A stretch of DNA of 64,000 nucleotides from Trichothermofontia sichuanensis B231 (GTDB taxonomy: Bacteria > Cyanobacteriota > Cyanobacteriia > B231). Every line of letters begins with the position of its first letter. Positions within the stretch are counted from its first letter, which is position 1. Where the stretch lies: positions 1,056,501 through 1,120,500 of the forward strand of contig NZ_CP110848.1 of assembly GCF_026240635.1 (NCBI RefSeq). Direction: 5' to 3'. The notes beneath the pieces were generated by a model, which worked only from the letters and a program-made list of their open reading frames with translations, searched no databases and was not told the DNA's origin. Positions 1 through 8,739 of the stretch are shown one piece after another. A program made the position numbers and the translations under genes.

Positions 1-747
1 CATTATCGAGCTGCTGATGTGTTACTGGTCGATGACATCCAGTTTATTGAGGGCAAGGAATACACCCAGGAGGAATTCTTCCACACCTTTAACACCTTGC
101 ATGAAGCGGGTAAACAGGTCGTCCTCGCCTCCGATCGCCCGCCCAATCAAATCCCGCGTCTGCAAGCCCGCCTGTGTTCCCGGTTTTCAATGGGCCTGAT
201 TGCTGATATCCAGTTACCCGATCTGGAGACCCGCATGGCGATTCTCCAGAAAAAAGCCGAATACGAAAAAATCCGCCTGCCTCGCGACATTATCGAATAC
301 ATTGCCTCCACCTGTACCTCCAATATCCGGGAATTGGAGGGGGCACTGATTCGGGTAGTGGCCTATATTTCAATCTCCGGGCTACCCATGACGGTGGAAA
401 ATATCGCACCGGTTCTGAACCCCCCCGATCGCCAAGTGGAAGCCTCGCCGGAAGCGGTGATGGCCGCCGTAGCCCATGTGTTTGAAATCAGCATTGATGA
501 CCTCAAGGGCAGTTCTCGGCGACGGGAGATCAGTTTGGCCCGCCAGGTAGGGATGTACCTGATGCGACAGCATACGGACCTGAGTTTGCCCAAAATCGGG
601 GAGGAGTTCGGTGGCAAGGACCACACAACCGTGCTCTATAGCTGCGAAAAGATTGCCCAATTGAAGGACAAAGATCCCGCGATCGCCCAAATGCTGCGCG
701 AAGTCAGTGAACGGATTCAACTGACCAGTCACAAGGATGCAGTCTAG
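1..747 (+). CDS. dnaA: Chromosomal replication initiator protein DnaA (5'-truncated by window edge)
   Basis: The reading frame is open from base 1, so the N-terminus and Walker A lie outside the window. Visible parts are the AAA+ Walker B (LLVDDIQF), the sensor segment ASDRPP, the lid region, and the C-terminal domain IV with the DnaA signature ([11 protein letters not shown], then GGKDHTTV) that binds DnaA boxes. DnaA-ATP opens the origin and loads the replicative helicase. About 248 residues are present of the usual 450 or so. The reading frame is clean. I saw no obvious cluster of DnaA boxes in the downstream spacer, so the origin is not placed here. Confidence 0.97.
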   Translation, partial: HYRAADVLLVDDIQFIEGKEYTQEEFFHTFNTLHEAGKQVVLASDRPPNQIPRLQARLCSRFSMGLIADIQLPDLETRMAILQKKAEYEKIRLPRDIIEYIASTCTSNIRELEGALIRVVAYISISGLPMTVENIAPVLNPPDRQVEASPEAVMAAVAHVFEISIDDLKGSSRRREISLARQVGMYLMRQHTDLSLPKIGEEFGGKDHTTVLYSCEKIAQLKDKDPAIAQMLREVSERIQLTSHKDAV

Positions 748-796
748 TTTGACTTCACCTAGCACGCGGCTGTTCCCCACCGCCAGCCGGCTGCAC

Positions 797-836
797 CGGT
801 AAAGATTTGTATCTATACTAAGGGAAACCTTTACCG
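797..836 (+). promoter_or_regulatory. Inverted repeat spanning a likely -10 box upstream of hli
   Basis: CGGTAAAG (797-804) is the exact reverse complement of CTTTACCG (829-836). Between them lies TATACT (814-819), a good -10 box, about 40 bases ahead of the small hli gene. Paired half-sites straddling a promoter suggest an operator. The binding protein is unknown and this is an inference. Confidence 0.4.
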
Positions 837-859
837 ATTCCCCCGTTTGGAAGTGTACG

Positions 860-1030
860 ATGACTCAGCCCAAACCGACAGTTACCCCCAAGCTGCCCAC
901 CCCCAAGTTTGGCTTTAACGACTACGCCGAACGGATGAATGGACGGGCCGCTATGATTGGTTTCGTGCTCGCCCTCGCGATCGAGTACCTAACAGGACAG
1001 GGTGTCCTGAACTGGTTAGGATTGCTCTAA
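860..1030 (+). CDS. hli: High light-inducible protein (single-helix CAB/ELIP/HLIP)
   Basis: A 56-residue ORF with a proline-rich N-terminus and one membrane helix. It carries the chlorophyll-binding signature [12 protein letters not shown]: the charged E, the N and the R are the conserved pigment and ion-pair residues of the CAB/ELIP/HLIP family. HLIPs sit in the thylakoid membrane, bind chlorophyll and carotenoid, and protect photosystem II assembly under strong light. A monocistronic arrangement downstream of dnaA with its own promoter-like inverted repeat fits stress-induced expression. The length is normal for the family. Confidence 0.93.
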   Translation: MTQPKPTVTPKLPTPKFGFNDYAERMNGRAAMIGFVLALAIEYLTGQGVLNWLGLL

Positions 1031-1187
1031 CCCTAGGTGTAATCGCTCGTATCCTCGCGGCGGCTGCCAGCGCTCCCCTTGCCTCTGGGCCAATTACCTA
1101 TATTCTGTAAGGAGCACAACCTTGAGTCACCCCGATCTAGGGGAAACTCCTTAGAATCGATGTAGGGAGACAGCACGACGTGATTGC

Positions 1188-1481
1188 ATGATTACTGCAC
1201 TGCCGCGAATTCTTAAATCAACCTATCGGCGTGAGCCACTCTTTAGCATCCTGCTGACGATCGGGGCCGTGGATGCTGCCCTCGGGGGGCTTGAAGGCGA
1301 AGGATCACTGTTGGCCTTTGGAGTCGGTACGGTAGCAGTAGCAACAGCCCTGCGCGGGTGGTGGGTGGCCCGATCGCGATCACTACCCCCCGATCCGGTT
1401 TCCCAACTGTTGCTCCCCCCCCATTCCTCCCAACCCCAGTTGCCCATGCTCAGTATGCGGAAACCAAGGCCACGTCGTTAG
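1188..1481 (+). CDS. Small hypothetical protein with two hydrophobic segments
   Basis: A 97-residue product I do not recognise. Residues about 17-33 and 41-58 are hydrophobic and glycine/alanine-rich (possible hairpin membrane insertion). The C-terminal third is Pro/Ser-rich and ends in a basic tail (RKPRPRR). The ATG follows a purine-rich stretch. Isolated between hli and the convergent LysM/M23 gene. It could be a real small cyanobacterial membrane protein; opposite-strand ORFs here are weaker. Confidence 0.5.
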   Translation: MITALPRILKSTYRREPLFSILLTIGAVDAALGGLEGEGSLLAFGVGTVAVATALRGWWVARSRSLPPDPVSQLLLPPHSSQPQLPMLSMRKPRPRR

Positions 1482-1574
1482 TCGGGTTGCCGAGTGACAA
1501 TGGGAGGTGCTCCGGTCTTCACCTGGCTTTGCATCCTTAACGAGCACGAGGCTTAACCAGCACGAGGGGGTACG

Positions 1575-2504
1575 CTAGGGTTTGAGGGTACTGGTCAAAT
1601 ACGGCATGGGGTCCTGCGCTACCCAGCCCGGTGCTAGATTACGGCGGACCTCAAACAGGAGCACTGGGGCCTGCCCAGTACCCAGCGGGCTACCCACAAC
1701 GCCGATCGGCTCCCCCGCCTGGACCGACTGCCCCACCCTGACGCTGATCGTCCCCAGGGAGGCATAGCGAGTTTGCAATCCTCGGGCATGGTTAATCACT
1801 ACCAACTGGCCATACCCTGCCTGTTCCCCGGCAAAGGCAACCGTACCTGCCCCCGCCGCCAATACCGGGGTGAGGGGAACTGCTTGCAACTGTACCCCAC
1901 TTTGAAACTGGGGAGTGCCCGTTCCTGACGATGACTGCCAACCGTAGGGGGTTACGACAGTCGCAGCGTTGGGAAGGGGATAGTGCGTGAGGACTTCAAA
2001 CAGTTTACTTTCCGCCACCACGGGGCGCGGTGAGGCTAGGTCCGAAGTGGCCATCGCCGCCGACCAGGTTACCCCTGGAATGAAGACAACGGTTGGCGTG
2101 CTCACACAGCCATTGACCTCAAAGAGGACATCCGCTCGCACATGATAGGTTTGGGCTAATTGTTGCCAGGTTGTACCGGGCGCTACGGCTATCCGAACCC
2201 CGTCAATGGGAGGAATGACAATCGCTTGCCCCGCGATCGCCCCCCCGGTGCGCAGAACTGGGTTCAGGCCAAGCAAGGTTTCTGGTTTCAACTGATAACG
2301 CTGGGCGATGCTGGCGATCGTTTCCCCCGTTGTGATCGGATGTAACTGCAACCGATCCAGAACTGCTGGTGGACAGGGGGAAGCCGACTGGGCCATCCCT
2401 AACTGCGCTATTCCCAGCCAGGGCAGTACCAACACCCCTAGCAACCAAGTCCAGTGTCCTTGGACACGACACCGGGGACAGAAATCATGGAAACGATGCA
2501 ACAT
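1575..2504 (-). CDS. LysM and degenerate M23 (LytM-type) peptidase-domain protein
   Basis: 309 residues. A basic N-terminus and hydrophobic stretch (about 19-39, ending AQSA) look like a signal peptide. Two LysM-like modules follow (about 52-100 and 104-146), then an M23-type beta fold (about 185-300). The zinc ligands of active M23 peptidases are absent: the first HxxxD region reads FQSGVQLQAVP and the usual HxH reads LLFEVR. It is therefore probably a non-catalytic LytM factor that binds peptidoglycan and may activate amidases, as EnvC/NlpD do in other bacteria. Transcribed convergently toward the 1188 gene and divergently from htrA. Confidence 0.85.
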   Translation of the reverse strand: MLHRFHDFCPRCRVQGHWTWLLGVLVLPWLGIAQLGMAQSASPCPPAVLDRLQLHPITTGETIASIAQRYQLKPETLLGLNPVLRTGGAIAGQAIVIPPIDGVRIAVAPGTTWQQLAQTYHVRADVLFEVNGCVSTPTVVFIPGVTWSAAMATSDLASPRPVVAESKLFEVLTHYPLPNAATVVTPYGWQSSSGTGTPQFQSGVQLQAVPLTPVLAAGAGTVAFAGEQAGYGQLVVINHARGLQTRYASLGTISVRVGQSVQAGEPIGVVGSPLGTGQAPVLLFEVRRNLAPGWVAQDPMPYLTSTLKP

Positions 2505-2643
2505 ATATTTACGTTTTGCAAGCCGTTTTGCAAGCTGTCAGGTCAAGTTTTGATGCACAGTGAGCATCAATCCGGAAAATTTTTTGACTACAGTGGGAAC
2601 AGTAGCAAGTAAAGATGTCCAAGGCAGGCTGAGTTAGGGAATC

Positions 2644-3843
2644 ATGGGGCTATCAATTCGACAATTGGGGATCTACGCAACCCTGCTGTTAGTAGGCGGG
2701 GGCCTTGGCGTCGGGGTTAGCCGCCAGTGGCCGACGGCTGATCCGGTCGCCAAAACCATTCCCGTCGTGTTACAGGCGCAACCACCAGCCCAACTGCCTG
2801 AACGAGAGGTGCGGGTAATTGAACGTAACAATCCCAATTTTATTGCCGAGGCGGTTGAACGGGTGGGACCAGCCGTGGTGCGGATTGATGCGACGCGGCA
2901 GGTGGCGAGTGACTTACCGGAAGCCCTCGATGATCCGCTCCTCCGCCGATTCTTTGGTAATATGCTCCCCCCCAAGGGCGATCGCGTCGAACGGGGAACC
3001 GGTTCTGGTTTTATTCTCAGTGCGGATGGGCGTCTGATCACCAATGCCCATGTGGTAGATGGGGCGACGACGGTGCGCGTGTCGCTCAAGGATGGTCGCC
3101 AGTTTGACGGTCGGGTGATCGGGATGGATCCGGTCACGGATATTGCCGTCATTCGCATTGATGCGAAGGATTTACCCGTTGCCCCCCTAGGCCGATCCGA
3201 TAACCTGACCCCCGGTCAATGGGCGATCGCCATTGGTAACCCCTTGGGACTGGACAGCACAGTGACCGCAGGCATTATTAGCGCTATCGGGCGATCGAGT
3301 TCCCAGGTCGGTATCCCAGAAAAACGGGTCAGCTTTATCCAAACCGACGCCGCGATTAATCCCGGCAACTCTGGGGGACCGTTACTCAACGATCGGGGTG
3401 AAGTGATCGGCATCAATACTGCCATCCGAGCGAATGCCCAAGGGTTGGGCTTTGCGATCCCGATCGAGACTGCCGAACGCATTGCAGAGCAGTTGTTCAA
3501 CAAAGGCCGCGTCGATCACCCCTTCCTGGGCATCCAAATGGTGGACCTAACGCCAGAGTTGCGCAAGGACTTGAATAAGCAGGGCGATCTCGGCGTTCCC
3601 ATCTCCCAGGATCGCGGGGTCCTGATCGTCCAGGTTTTAACCCCTTCTCCTGCCGCTGAAGCCGGATTACGGGCCGGGGATATCATTCAACGAATAGAGG
3701 GACAACCGGTGACGGCTGCTACCGAAGTCCAGGCGATTGTTGAAGCCAGCAGTGTGGGTTCCCCGCTAGTCATTGAGGTGAACCGTCAAGGCAAAATCCA
3801 CCAACTGCGGGTCAAACCGGGAGCTTACCCGAAGACCCCCTAG
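2644..3843 (+). CDS. HtrA/Deg-family serine protease with PDZ domain
   Basis: 399 residues. One N-terminal hydrophobic segment (about 8-26) acts as signal or anchor, followed by a trypsin-like domain with the full triad: His136 (TNAHVVDG), Asp166 (TDIAVIRID) and Ser243 (NPGNSGGPL). A PDZ domain covers about 285-395 (AGLRAGDIIQRIEGQPV). It is a periplasmic or thylakoid-lumen quality-control protease like HhoA/HhoB/HtrA of Synechocystis; which paralogue cannot be told from sequence alone. All active-site residues are intact. The ATG directly precedes the hydrophobic segment. Confidence 0.95.
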   Translation: MGLSIRQLGIYATLLLVGGGLGVGVSRQWPTADPVAKTIPVVLQAQPPAQLPEREVRVIERNNPNFIAEAVERVGPAVVRIDATRQVASDLPEALDDPLLRRFFGNMLPPKGDRVERGTGSGFILSADGRLITNAHVVDGATTVRVSLKDGRQFDGRVIGMDPVTDIAVIRIDAKDLPVAPLGRSDNLTPGQWAIAIGNPLGLDSTVTAGIISAIGRSSSQVGIPEKRVSFIQTDAAINPGNSGGPLLNDRGEVIGINTAIRANAQGLGFAIPIETAERIAEQLFNKGRVDHPFLGIQMVDLTPELRKDLNKQGDLGVPISQDRGVLIVQVLTPSPAAEAGLRAGDIIQRIEGQPVTAATEVQAIVEASSVGSPLVIEVNRQGKIHQLRVKPGAYPKTP

Positions 3844-3955
3844 CCCTCTTAGGATGGGTGATCCCCTTGGTGCAACCCTCACCCTGATTGGGGGAAGGGG
3901 GAAGGAACTAAGAACTGCCGGTCGGCTCAAGAACCAACGTCACTTTACGCACTTT

Positions 3956-4064
3956 TATAGTCATTGCAATTTAGGCTGAAACAGCCCCCTCACCCCCAGC
4001 CCCTCTCCCACTCTGGGAGAGGGGAGTGAAAATCTGTATTGTTCTTTTATTTGGATTGACCATA
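3956..4064 (+). repeat. MITE-like repeat family 1, copy 1
   Basis: About 109 bp, beginning TATAGTCATTGCAATTTAGG and ending ATTTGGATTGACCATA. The ends are imperfect inverted repeats of each other (about 14 of 20 positions). The middle carries a G/C-rich hairpin of CCCCTCTCCC type pairing with GGGAGAGGGG. TA flanks both ends. Sibling copies lie at 7187, 20470, 22941, 33172 (truncated), 37943 (inverted) and 45107. Confidence 0.85.
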
Positions 4065-4137
4065 CGTACCTTTAAAAACAAAACCCAACAATCCCTACGG
4101 GCTGCTGGGTCATTAACTCGATAACCCAGAACGGGAT

Positions 4138-4599
4138 CTAACGCATTTGCTTGGCCATTGTCAGATAGGGAGACAAGCTGGGGCCAGGACGGCGGCGGCT
4201 GTTGGTCGGCTTGGGGGCCAGGTACTGGGGCGCAAAGGTAGCGGGACCCGCAGGTACGGCTGGCTTCGTCGCTGCAAGGGGGGCTGGTTTGGGGGCCACT
4301 GCAACAGGCTTTGCTGCCGGCGCTGGTGCAGTCACAGGGACCTCCGGCTGACCCGTGGCAACAGCCGCCACTGGCGCTGGTGCTTCTGGGGTCGGTGTTT
4401 CAGCCACTTTGGGCGTTGCAGCCTCTGGTTTTGCTGAGGCACTCCCAATCCCTTGTGCATCTTCAAACTCGAGGAAATACCCCGAATCCTTCGATTTTTT
4501 GCCAGATTTTTTGCCGCCAAAGAGGCCGCCCAGGAAACCCAAGAGACCACCCAGTAAACCAAAAAGACCACCGAATAATTTCTTAATAAAGCCAAACAT
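4138..4599 (-). CDS. Hypothetical Gly/Leu N-terminal, Ala/Pro-rich protein
   Basis: 153 residues of unknown function. Residues 1-29 are a repetitive amphipathic Phe/Leu/Gly segment (FGGLFGLLGGLLGF), then a Lys/Ser patch, then the short motif GYFLEFEDAQG. A long low-complexity Ala/Pro/Val linker follows, and a basic C-terminus ends RRRPGPSLSPYLTMAKQMR. The layout (hydrophobic head, disordered linker, conserved-looking basic tail) suggests a membrane-associated adaptor. It lies in its own unit, divergent from psaD. Confidence 0.75.
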   Translation of the reverse strand: MFGFIKKLFGGLFGLLGGLLGFLGGLFGGKKSGKKSKDSGYFLEFEDAQGIGSASAKPEAATPKVAETPTPEAPAPVAAVATGQPEVPVTAPAPAAKPVAVAPKPAPLAATKPAVPAGPATFAPQYLAPKPTNSRRRPGPSLSPYLTMAKQMR

Positions 4600-4877
4600 G
4601 CCCGAATACTCCTAAATGCGTTGGTCTGTGTGCTGGCCGATCGCTAGCTGATGCTTAGCTATTCATGAACATTTATGTCATTTATAAGATTTAAGCGCGC
4701 GATTCTGGCTAGATCGGCGGGATTTGTTTACATAATTTTACAAACAGATTCGGGTTGGGGAGATGAGTGTGGCGATGGGGTCAGGTTGTCAAGAACTGTT
4801 ACGCTTCCTGACAAAGCGTGTAGTAGGTCCTAATCCCAGTGATAGGATTTCGTAAAACCGTTGTAGAGAGATAGTTC

Positions 4878-5303
4878 ATGACTACACTCACTGGACAAAC
4901 GCCCAAGTTCGGTGGCAGCACCGGCGGTTTGCTATCCAAGGCAGACGTGGAAGAAAAATACGCGATCACTTGGACTAGCTCAAAGGAGCAGGTCTTTGAA
5001 CTGCCGACGGGCGGTGCTGCCGTTATGCATGCGGGTGAAAATCTCCTTTACCTGGCTCGTAAGGAGCAGTGTCTGGCGCTGGGGACTCAATTACGGACTA
5101 AATTCAAGCCGAAAATTGAAGATTATAAAATCTATCGCATTTTTCCCAGTGGTGACATTCAATACCTCCATCCGGCTGATGGGGTCTTTCCTGAGAAGGT
5201 CAATGAAGGTCGGGAGCCAATTGGTAAGGTCGATCACAACATCGGCAAGAATCTAGAACCCGCCAAGATCAAGTTCAGCACGAAGAAGCCCTATGATGCT
5301 TAG
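4878..5303 (+). CDS. psaD: Photosystem I subunit II (PsaD)
   Basis: 141 residues, full length for cyanobacterial PsaD. PsaD is a stromal-side extrinsic subunit that docks ferredoxin and stabilises PsaC. Family landmarks are [12 protein letters not shown] near the N-terminus, [23 protein letters not shown] (the basic ferredoxin-docking stretch) and [21 protein letters not shown] stem-loop follows at 5316. The next gene is trpE, a psaD-trpE neighbourhood also known in other cyanobacteria. Confidence 0.98.
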   Translation: MTTLTGQTPKFGGSTGGLLSKADVEEKYAITWTSSKEQVFELPTGGAAVMHAGENLLYLARKEQCLALGTQLRTKFKPKIEDYKIYRIFPSGDIQYLHPADGVFPEKVNEGREPIGKVDHNIGKNLEPAKIKFSTKKPYDA

Positions 5304-5315
5304 GGTTGGTGCTGA

Positions 5316-5344
5316 GATGGCTTGGTAGGCTTATCCAAGCCGTC
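5316..5344 (+). terminator. Stem-loop after psaD
   Basis: GATGGCTTGG (5316-5325) pairs with CCAAGCCGTC (5335-5344), a 10-bp stem with one wobble and a 9-base loop. The U-run is weak (TTGTATTGTTTT about 15 bases later), so it may be a processing or stability hairpin rather than a classical terminator. Confidence 0.5.
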
Positions 5345-5508
5345 AAACCCTCTTGTATTGTTTTAACCAAAATCCCTGCGGTTGTTGTCTGTCTTATCGG
5401 CCAGCAAGCGTGGGGGTTTCTATTGATTGGGGCTGTTCCACGGAAAGGCTAGACTGGGATGTGGCTGATTGATTTGTCCTTAGTTCACCTTTAACCCCAA
5501 CTGCCTTC

Positions 5509-7071
5509 ATGATCCTTCCCGATTTTTCCCAATTTGTGGCACTGGCCCGTCAGGGTAATTTTCTCCCGGTTTATCAAGAGTGGGTGGCCGATCTCGATAC
5601 CCCCGTGTCTGCCTGGTACCGCGTCTGTGCCGGTCATCCCTATAGCTTTCTGCTGGAGTCGATCGAGGGGGGGGAACGGTTGGGGCGTTACAGTCTTTTG
5701 GGCTGCGATCCCCTTTGGACGTTGGAGACACGGGGTGATCGCACGGTGCAGACCTATCGCGATGGCACGACCCAGGTGTTTACGGGTGATCCGTTTACCA
5801 TTCTGGCGGATTGTCTCAAACCCTATCGTCCGGTGAAATTACCCCAGCTACCGCCAGGGATTGGCGGGCTGTTTGGATTTTGGGGGTATGAGTTAATCCA
5901 CTGGATCGAACCACGGGTACCCATCTACCCCCTGGAGCAGCGGGGGATGCCAGGGGAAGCCATTCCCCCCGATGGCCTCTGGATGCAGGTGGATAATCTG
6001 CTGATTTTTGACCAGGTCAAGCGCAAGATCTGGGCGATCGCCTATGCCGATCTACAAGCCGAACCGGATCTGCAACGGGCCTATGCCCAAGCCTGCGATC
6101 GGGTCAAACAGTTGGTCGAAAAACTATGCACCCCGCTCTCCCCGCGCGACACCCTCCTGGAGTGGACGCCCCCGGTGCCTTTCACTCAGCAGGGAGCTAC
6201 GCCCCAAGCCGCCCTACCCTATACGAGTAACACCAGCCGGGAACAGTTCTGCGCCAATGTTCTTAAGGCTAAGGCGCACATTCGGGCGGGGGACATTTTC
6301 CAGGTGGTGCTATCTCAGCGCCTCAGTGCTGACTATGACGGGCACCCTTTTGCACTCTACCGATCGCTGCGATTGATCAACCCGTCACCCTACATGGCCT
6401 ACTTCCATTTCAACGACTGGCAGTTGATTGGGTCCAGTCCAGAGGTAATGGTTAAGGCCGAACGCCTAACCCCGGAGGGGCCGTTGCAAGCGACGGTGCG
6501 TCCGATCGCGGGGACCCGCCCCCGGGGACAAACGCCTACCGAAGATATCGCCCTAGCCGAAGAACTGCTCCAGGACCCGAAGGAAATTGCTGAGCATGTG
6601 ATGCTGGTGGACTTAGGCCGCAACGATCTAGGGCGGGTCTGTGTCAAGGGCAGTGTGCAGGTGGATGAACTCATGGTAATCGAGCGCTACTCCCACGTTA
6701 TGCATATCGTCAGCAATGTAGTGGGGCAACTGGCCCCGGATAAGACCGCCTGGGATCTTCTGAAGGCGTGTTTCCCCGCAGGCACCGTTAGTGGTGCCCC
6801 TAAGATTCGGGCAATGGAAATTATTCACGACTTGGAACCCACCTATCGCGGTCCTTATTCTGGCGTCTATGGGTACTACGACTTTGAAGGCCAATTGAAT
6901 ACGGCAATTACGATTCGCACGATGGTGGTGCAGCGACAGCCAGATGGCCAGCAGCGGGTGAGTGTGCAGGCGGGGGCTGGTTTAGTGGCCGACTCTGATC
7001 CCGATCGCGAATATGAAGAAACCCTTAACAAGGCCAGGGGGTTGCTGGAGGCGATCCGGAGTTTGGGCTAA
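5509..7071 (+). CDS. trpE: Anthranilate synthase component I
   Basis: 520 residues. It converts chorismate plus ammonia or glutamine-derived nitrogen to anthranilate, the first step of tryptophan synthesis. The N-terminal domain has the feedback motif LLESIEGGERLGRYSLLG, where the LLES element takes part in tryptophan inhibition. The C-terminal chorismate-binding domain shows FQVVLSQRL, SPYMAYFHF, IAGTRPRG, DLGRNDLGRVC, FPAGTVSGAPKIRAMEII and GAGLVADSDPDREYEET. Length and motifs are normal. The downstream gene is not a trp gene, as usual in cyanobacteria where trp genes are scattered. Confidence 0.97.
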   Translation: MILPDFSQFVALARQGNFLPVYQEWVADLDTPVSAWYRVCAGHPYSFLLESIEGGERLGRYSLLGCDPLWTLETRGDRTVQTYRDGTTQVFTGDPFTILADCLKPYRPVKLPQLPPGIGGLFGFWGYELIHWIEPRVPIYPLEQRGMPGEAIPPDGLWMQVDNLLIFDQVKRKIWAIAYADLQAEPDLQRAYAQACDRVKQLVEKLCTPLSPRDTLLEWTPPVPFTQQGATPQAALPYTSNTSREQFCANVLKAKAHIRAGDIFQVVLSQRLSADYDGHPFALYRSLRLINPSPYMAYFHFNDWQLIGSSPEVMVKAERLTPEGPLQATVRPIAGTRPRGQTPTEDIALAEELLQDPKEIAEHVMLVDLGRNDLGRVCVKGSVQVDELMVIERYSHVMHIVSNVVGQLAPDKTAWDLLKACFPAGTVSGAPKIRAMEIIHDLEPTYRGPYSGVYGYYDFEGQLNTAITIRTMVVQRQPDGQQRVSVQAGAGLVADSDPDREYEETLNKARGLLEAIRSLG

Positions 7072-7186
7072 GGCAGGCAGGTCCCGCCGTTGGCTCAATG
7101 AGTTGAGTTGGGACATGAGTTGGGATATATGGAGTCGGCATCTTGTCAGCTACCCTGAGCGCTAGCCCAGTGGTTGATGCGACGCT

Positions 7187-7293
7187 TGTAGTCATTGCAA
7201 TTTAGGCTGAAACAGCACCGTCACCCCCAGCCCTTCTCCCGCTCTGGGAGAGGGGAGTGGAAAACTGTATTGTTCTTATTTAGATTGACCATA
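7187..7293 (+). repeat. MITE-like repeat family 1, copy 2
   Basis: 107 bp; the left end is TGTAGTCATTGCAATTTAGG (one change from TATAG) and the right end is ATTTAGATTGACCATA. The internal hairpin is CCTTCTCCCGCTCTGGGAGAGGGG-like. It lies between trpE and the convergent ycf20. Confidence 0.85.
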
Positions 7294-7334
7294 CCCTCTC
7301 CCGAACTCAGTGCTTAGAAACCCTTGGTTAGGGG

Positions 7335-7682
7335 TTAAGAGCCAAGCTTGAAGGCTTCTAGGAAGAGTGCGTAGGTAACCCCCAGCTTAAAACTGTTGAG
7401 GGCTTCCCAACCCAGAGCAAACTCCGGGCGGCGGTTCGGGCGATAGAACAGCCGGTTGATGATTTCTAATAAGATCACTAGCACGATCGCGGCCACTGCG
7501 TCCTGGCGCGCGGCTTGCCCCACAAAGGTCGTAAGCACATTGGCAGCAAAGTTGCCGAGCAACAGGCTGATACTCAGGACTGACAACCGTCGCCAGGGAT
7601 TGCGCAGTTGGTTCCGAAGTTGGTCGAAGATAACGTCCAATAGACGGTTGAGGCGAGTATTTTGCATAGGCAGAGGAGGCAA
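7335..7682 (-). CDS. ycf20: Ycf20-like / DUF565 family protein
   Basis: 115 residues with two or three hydrophobic helices (about 35-55, 62-80, 97-112). It carries the family ending LNSFKLGVTYALFLEAFKLGS and the motif INRLFYRP. Ycf20 homologues occur in cyanobacteria, red-algal plastids and plants (nuclear-encoded), where one is linked to non-photochemical quenching; the biochemical activity is unknown. The start could be Met1 or Met6 (MQNTRLN). It ends just beyond a family-1 repeat. Confidence 0.85.
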   Translation of the reverse strand: MPPLPMQNTRLNRLLDVIFDQLRNQLRNPWRRLSVLSISLLLGNFAANVLTTFVGQAARQDAVAAIVLVILLEIINRLFYRPNRRPEFALGWEALNSFKLGVTYALFLEAFKLGS

Positions 7683-7819
7683 GACCCGCAGGCCAGGAAG
7701 CCGTCAGGCAATAATCCTGAATTCAACCTTAATTCAGCCCAGCGACGCGTGTTAGGAGCTATCGCTTATGAGTAGTATGGAAAGAGAAGGCTAGTGGGCG
7801 CAGGGGCGATCAGGGTTAT

Positions 7820-8500
7820 ATGCGAGGTGAGCAGTGGCGAGAAGTAACACAGAGAGTATACCCCGCTGCGATCGCCTCACGCCGAGGGTGGTTAATGCTG
7901 CTTCTGGCCATAGGGGCTTGTCTGCCCTTGCTCCTCTGGGGTTGGCAACGCTTTCCGATTCGCTCCACGAATACGGCGCTCGACCCTACTATCCTGCCCA
8001 ACGCCCTGCGGCCAGAACAGGTATCTCCGCCCGTTCCCTTGCTTACCCCATCCCCCCCCATTTTGTTATCTCCTGCCCCTACCCCCATCGCGAGAACGGC
8101 TCCACCGATTGCTGTTCCATTGCCAACCCCACCCCCAACAGCCGTTGCCCCCGCCCCCCACTGGGGGAGGCTGCGGGTGAGTAATCGTACTGAACATCCA
8201 ATCCGAGTGGCACTCCTAAGTCAACGTACTCCCGCAGGTGCTGAAACTCTTTCTACTAAAAAAGAAGTGCCCGCCTACGATGAACCCGTGCATTGGGATT
8301 TTGCGCCGCAGGAGGGCAGTGCCCGTGGCCTGATCCTGTCCCTGCCGGAACAGGAGTTGCGGTTGCAGCCAGGAGATGTGTTGGTAGCCTTTGCCCAGGA
8401 CGGGTCACGCCGTTACTGGGGACCGTATGTGGTTGGAGAAACCCCTGTACCCATTTGGCAGCAACCCGAGGCAGAATGGCAATTGGTCTTGACGCCTTAG
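7820..8500 (+). CDS. Hypothetical membrane-anchored, proline-rich protein
   Basis: 226 residues. There is a single N-terminal transmembrane segment (about 23-42), then a long Pro/Thr/Ala-rich spacer (about 55-112), then a compact C-terminal domain (about 113-226) beginning GRLRVSNRTEHPIRVALLSQ and ending EAEWQLVLTP. The domain looks beta-rich and would lie in the periplasm or lumen. No function recognised. It shares no operon with neighbours, and a family-2 repeat starts at its stop codon. Confidence 0.7.
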   Translation: MRGEQWREVTQRVYPAAIASRRGWLMLLLAIGACLPLLLWGWQRFPIRSTNTALDPTILPNALRPEQVSPPVPLLTPSPPILLSPAPTPIARTAPPIAVPLPTPPPTAVAPAPHWGRLRVSNRTEHPIRVALLSQRTPAGAETLSTKKEVPAYDEPVHWDFAPQEGSARGLILSLPEQELRLQPGDVLVAFAQDGSRRYWGPYVVGETPVPIWQQPEAEWQLVLTP

Positions 8501-8662
8501 GTGTGGCCCTCACCCTCAATCCCTCTCCCAGAGCGGGAGAGGGACTTGAAAATCCGGCTCCCTTTCTCCTGGCTTGGGAAAAGGGGTTCGGGGATGAGGG
8601 CTGCCACTAGGATCCAGATCCAAACCTTAATTGTGTACTGAGTAAATTAGGTAAAAGCTGTA
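8501..8662 (+). repeat. Dispersed hairpin repeat family 2, copy 1
   Basis: Begins GTGTGGCCCTCACCC, contains paired blocks CCCTCTCCCAGAGCGGGAGAGGG and CCTTTCTCC...AAAAGGGG, and continues GGGGATGAGGGCTGCC then a conserved tail TGTGTACTGAGTAAATTAGG ending AAAAGCTGTA. The same arrangement recurs at 45254-45413, and the core recurs at 27442-27575. Confidence 0.75.
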
Positions 8663-8739
8663 AGTCCGCCCACCGACTTAGAACGGCTTCAGCCCTTTAA
8701 CCTAGTATCAAGCAATCTGCGTATCAAGCGACCTGACTG

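Noticed and set aside
748-859. Replication origin next to dnaA
   Set aside because: I could not find a cluster of DnaA boxes in the visible spacer; the upstream side is outside the window.
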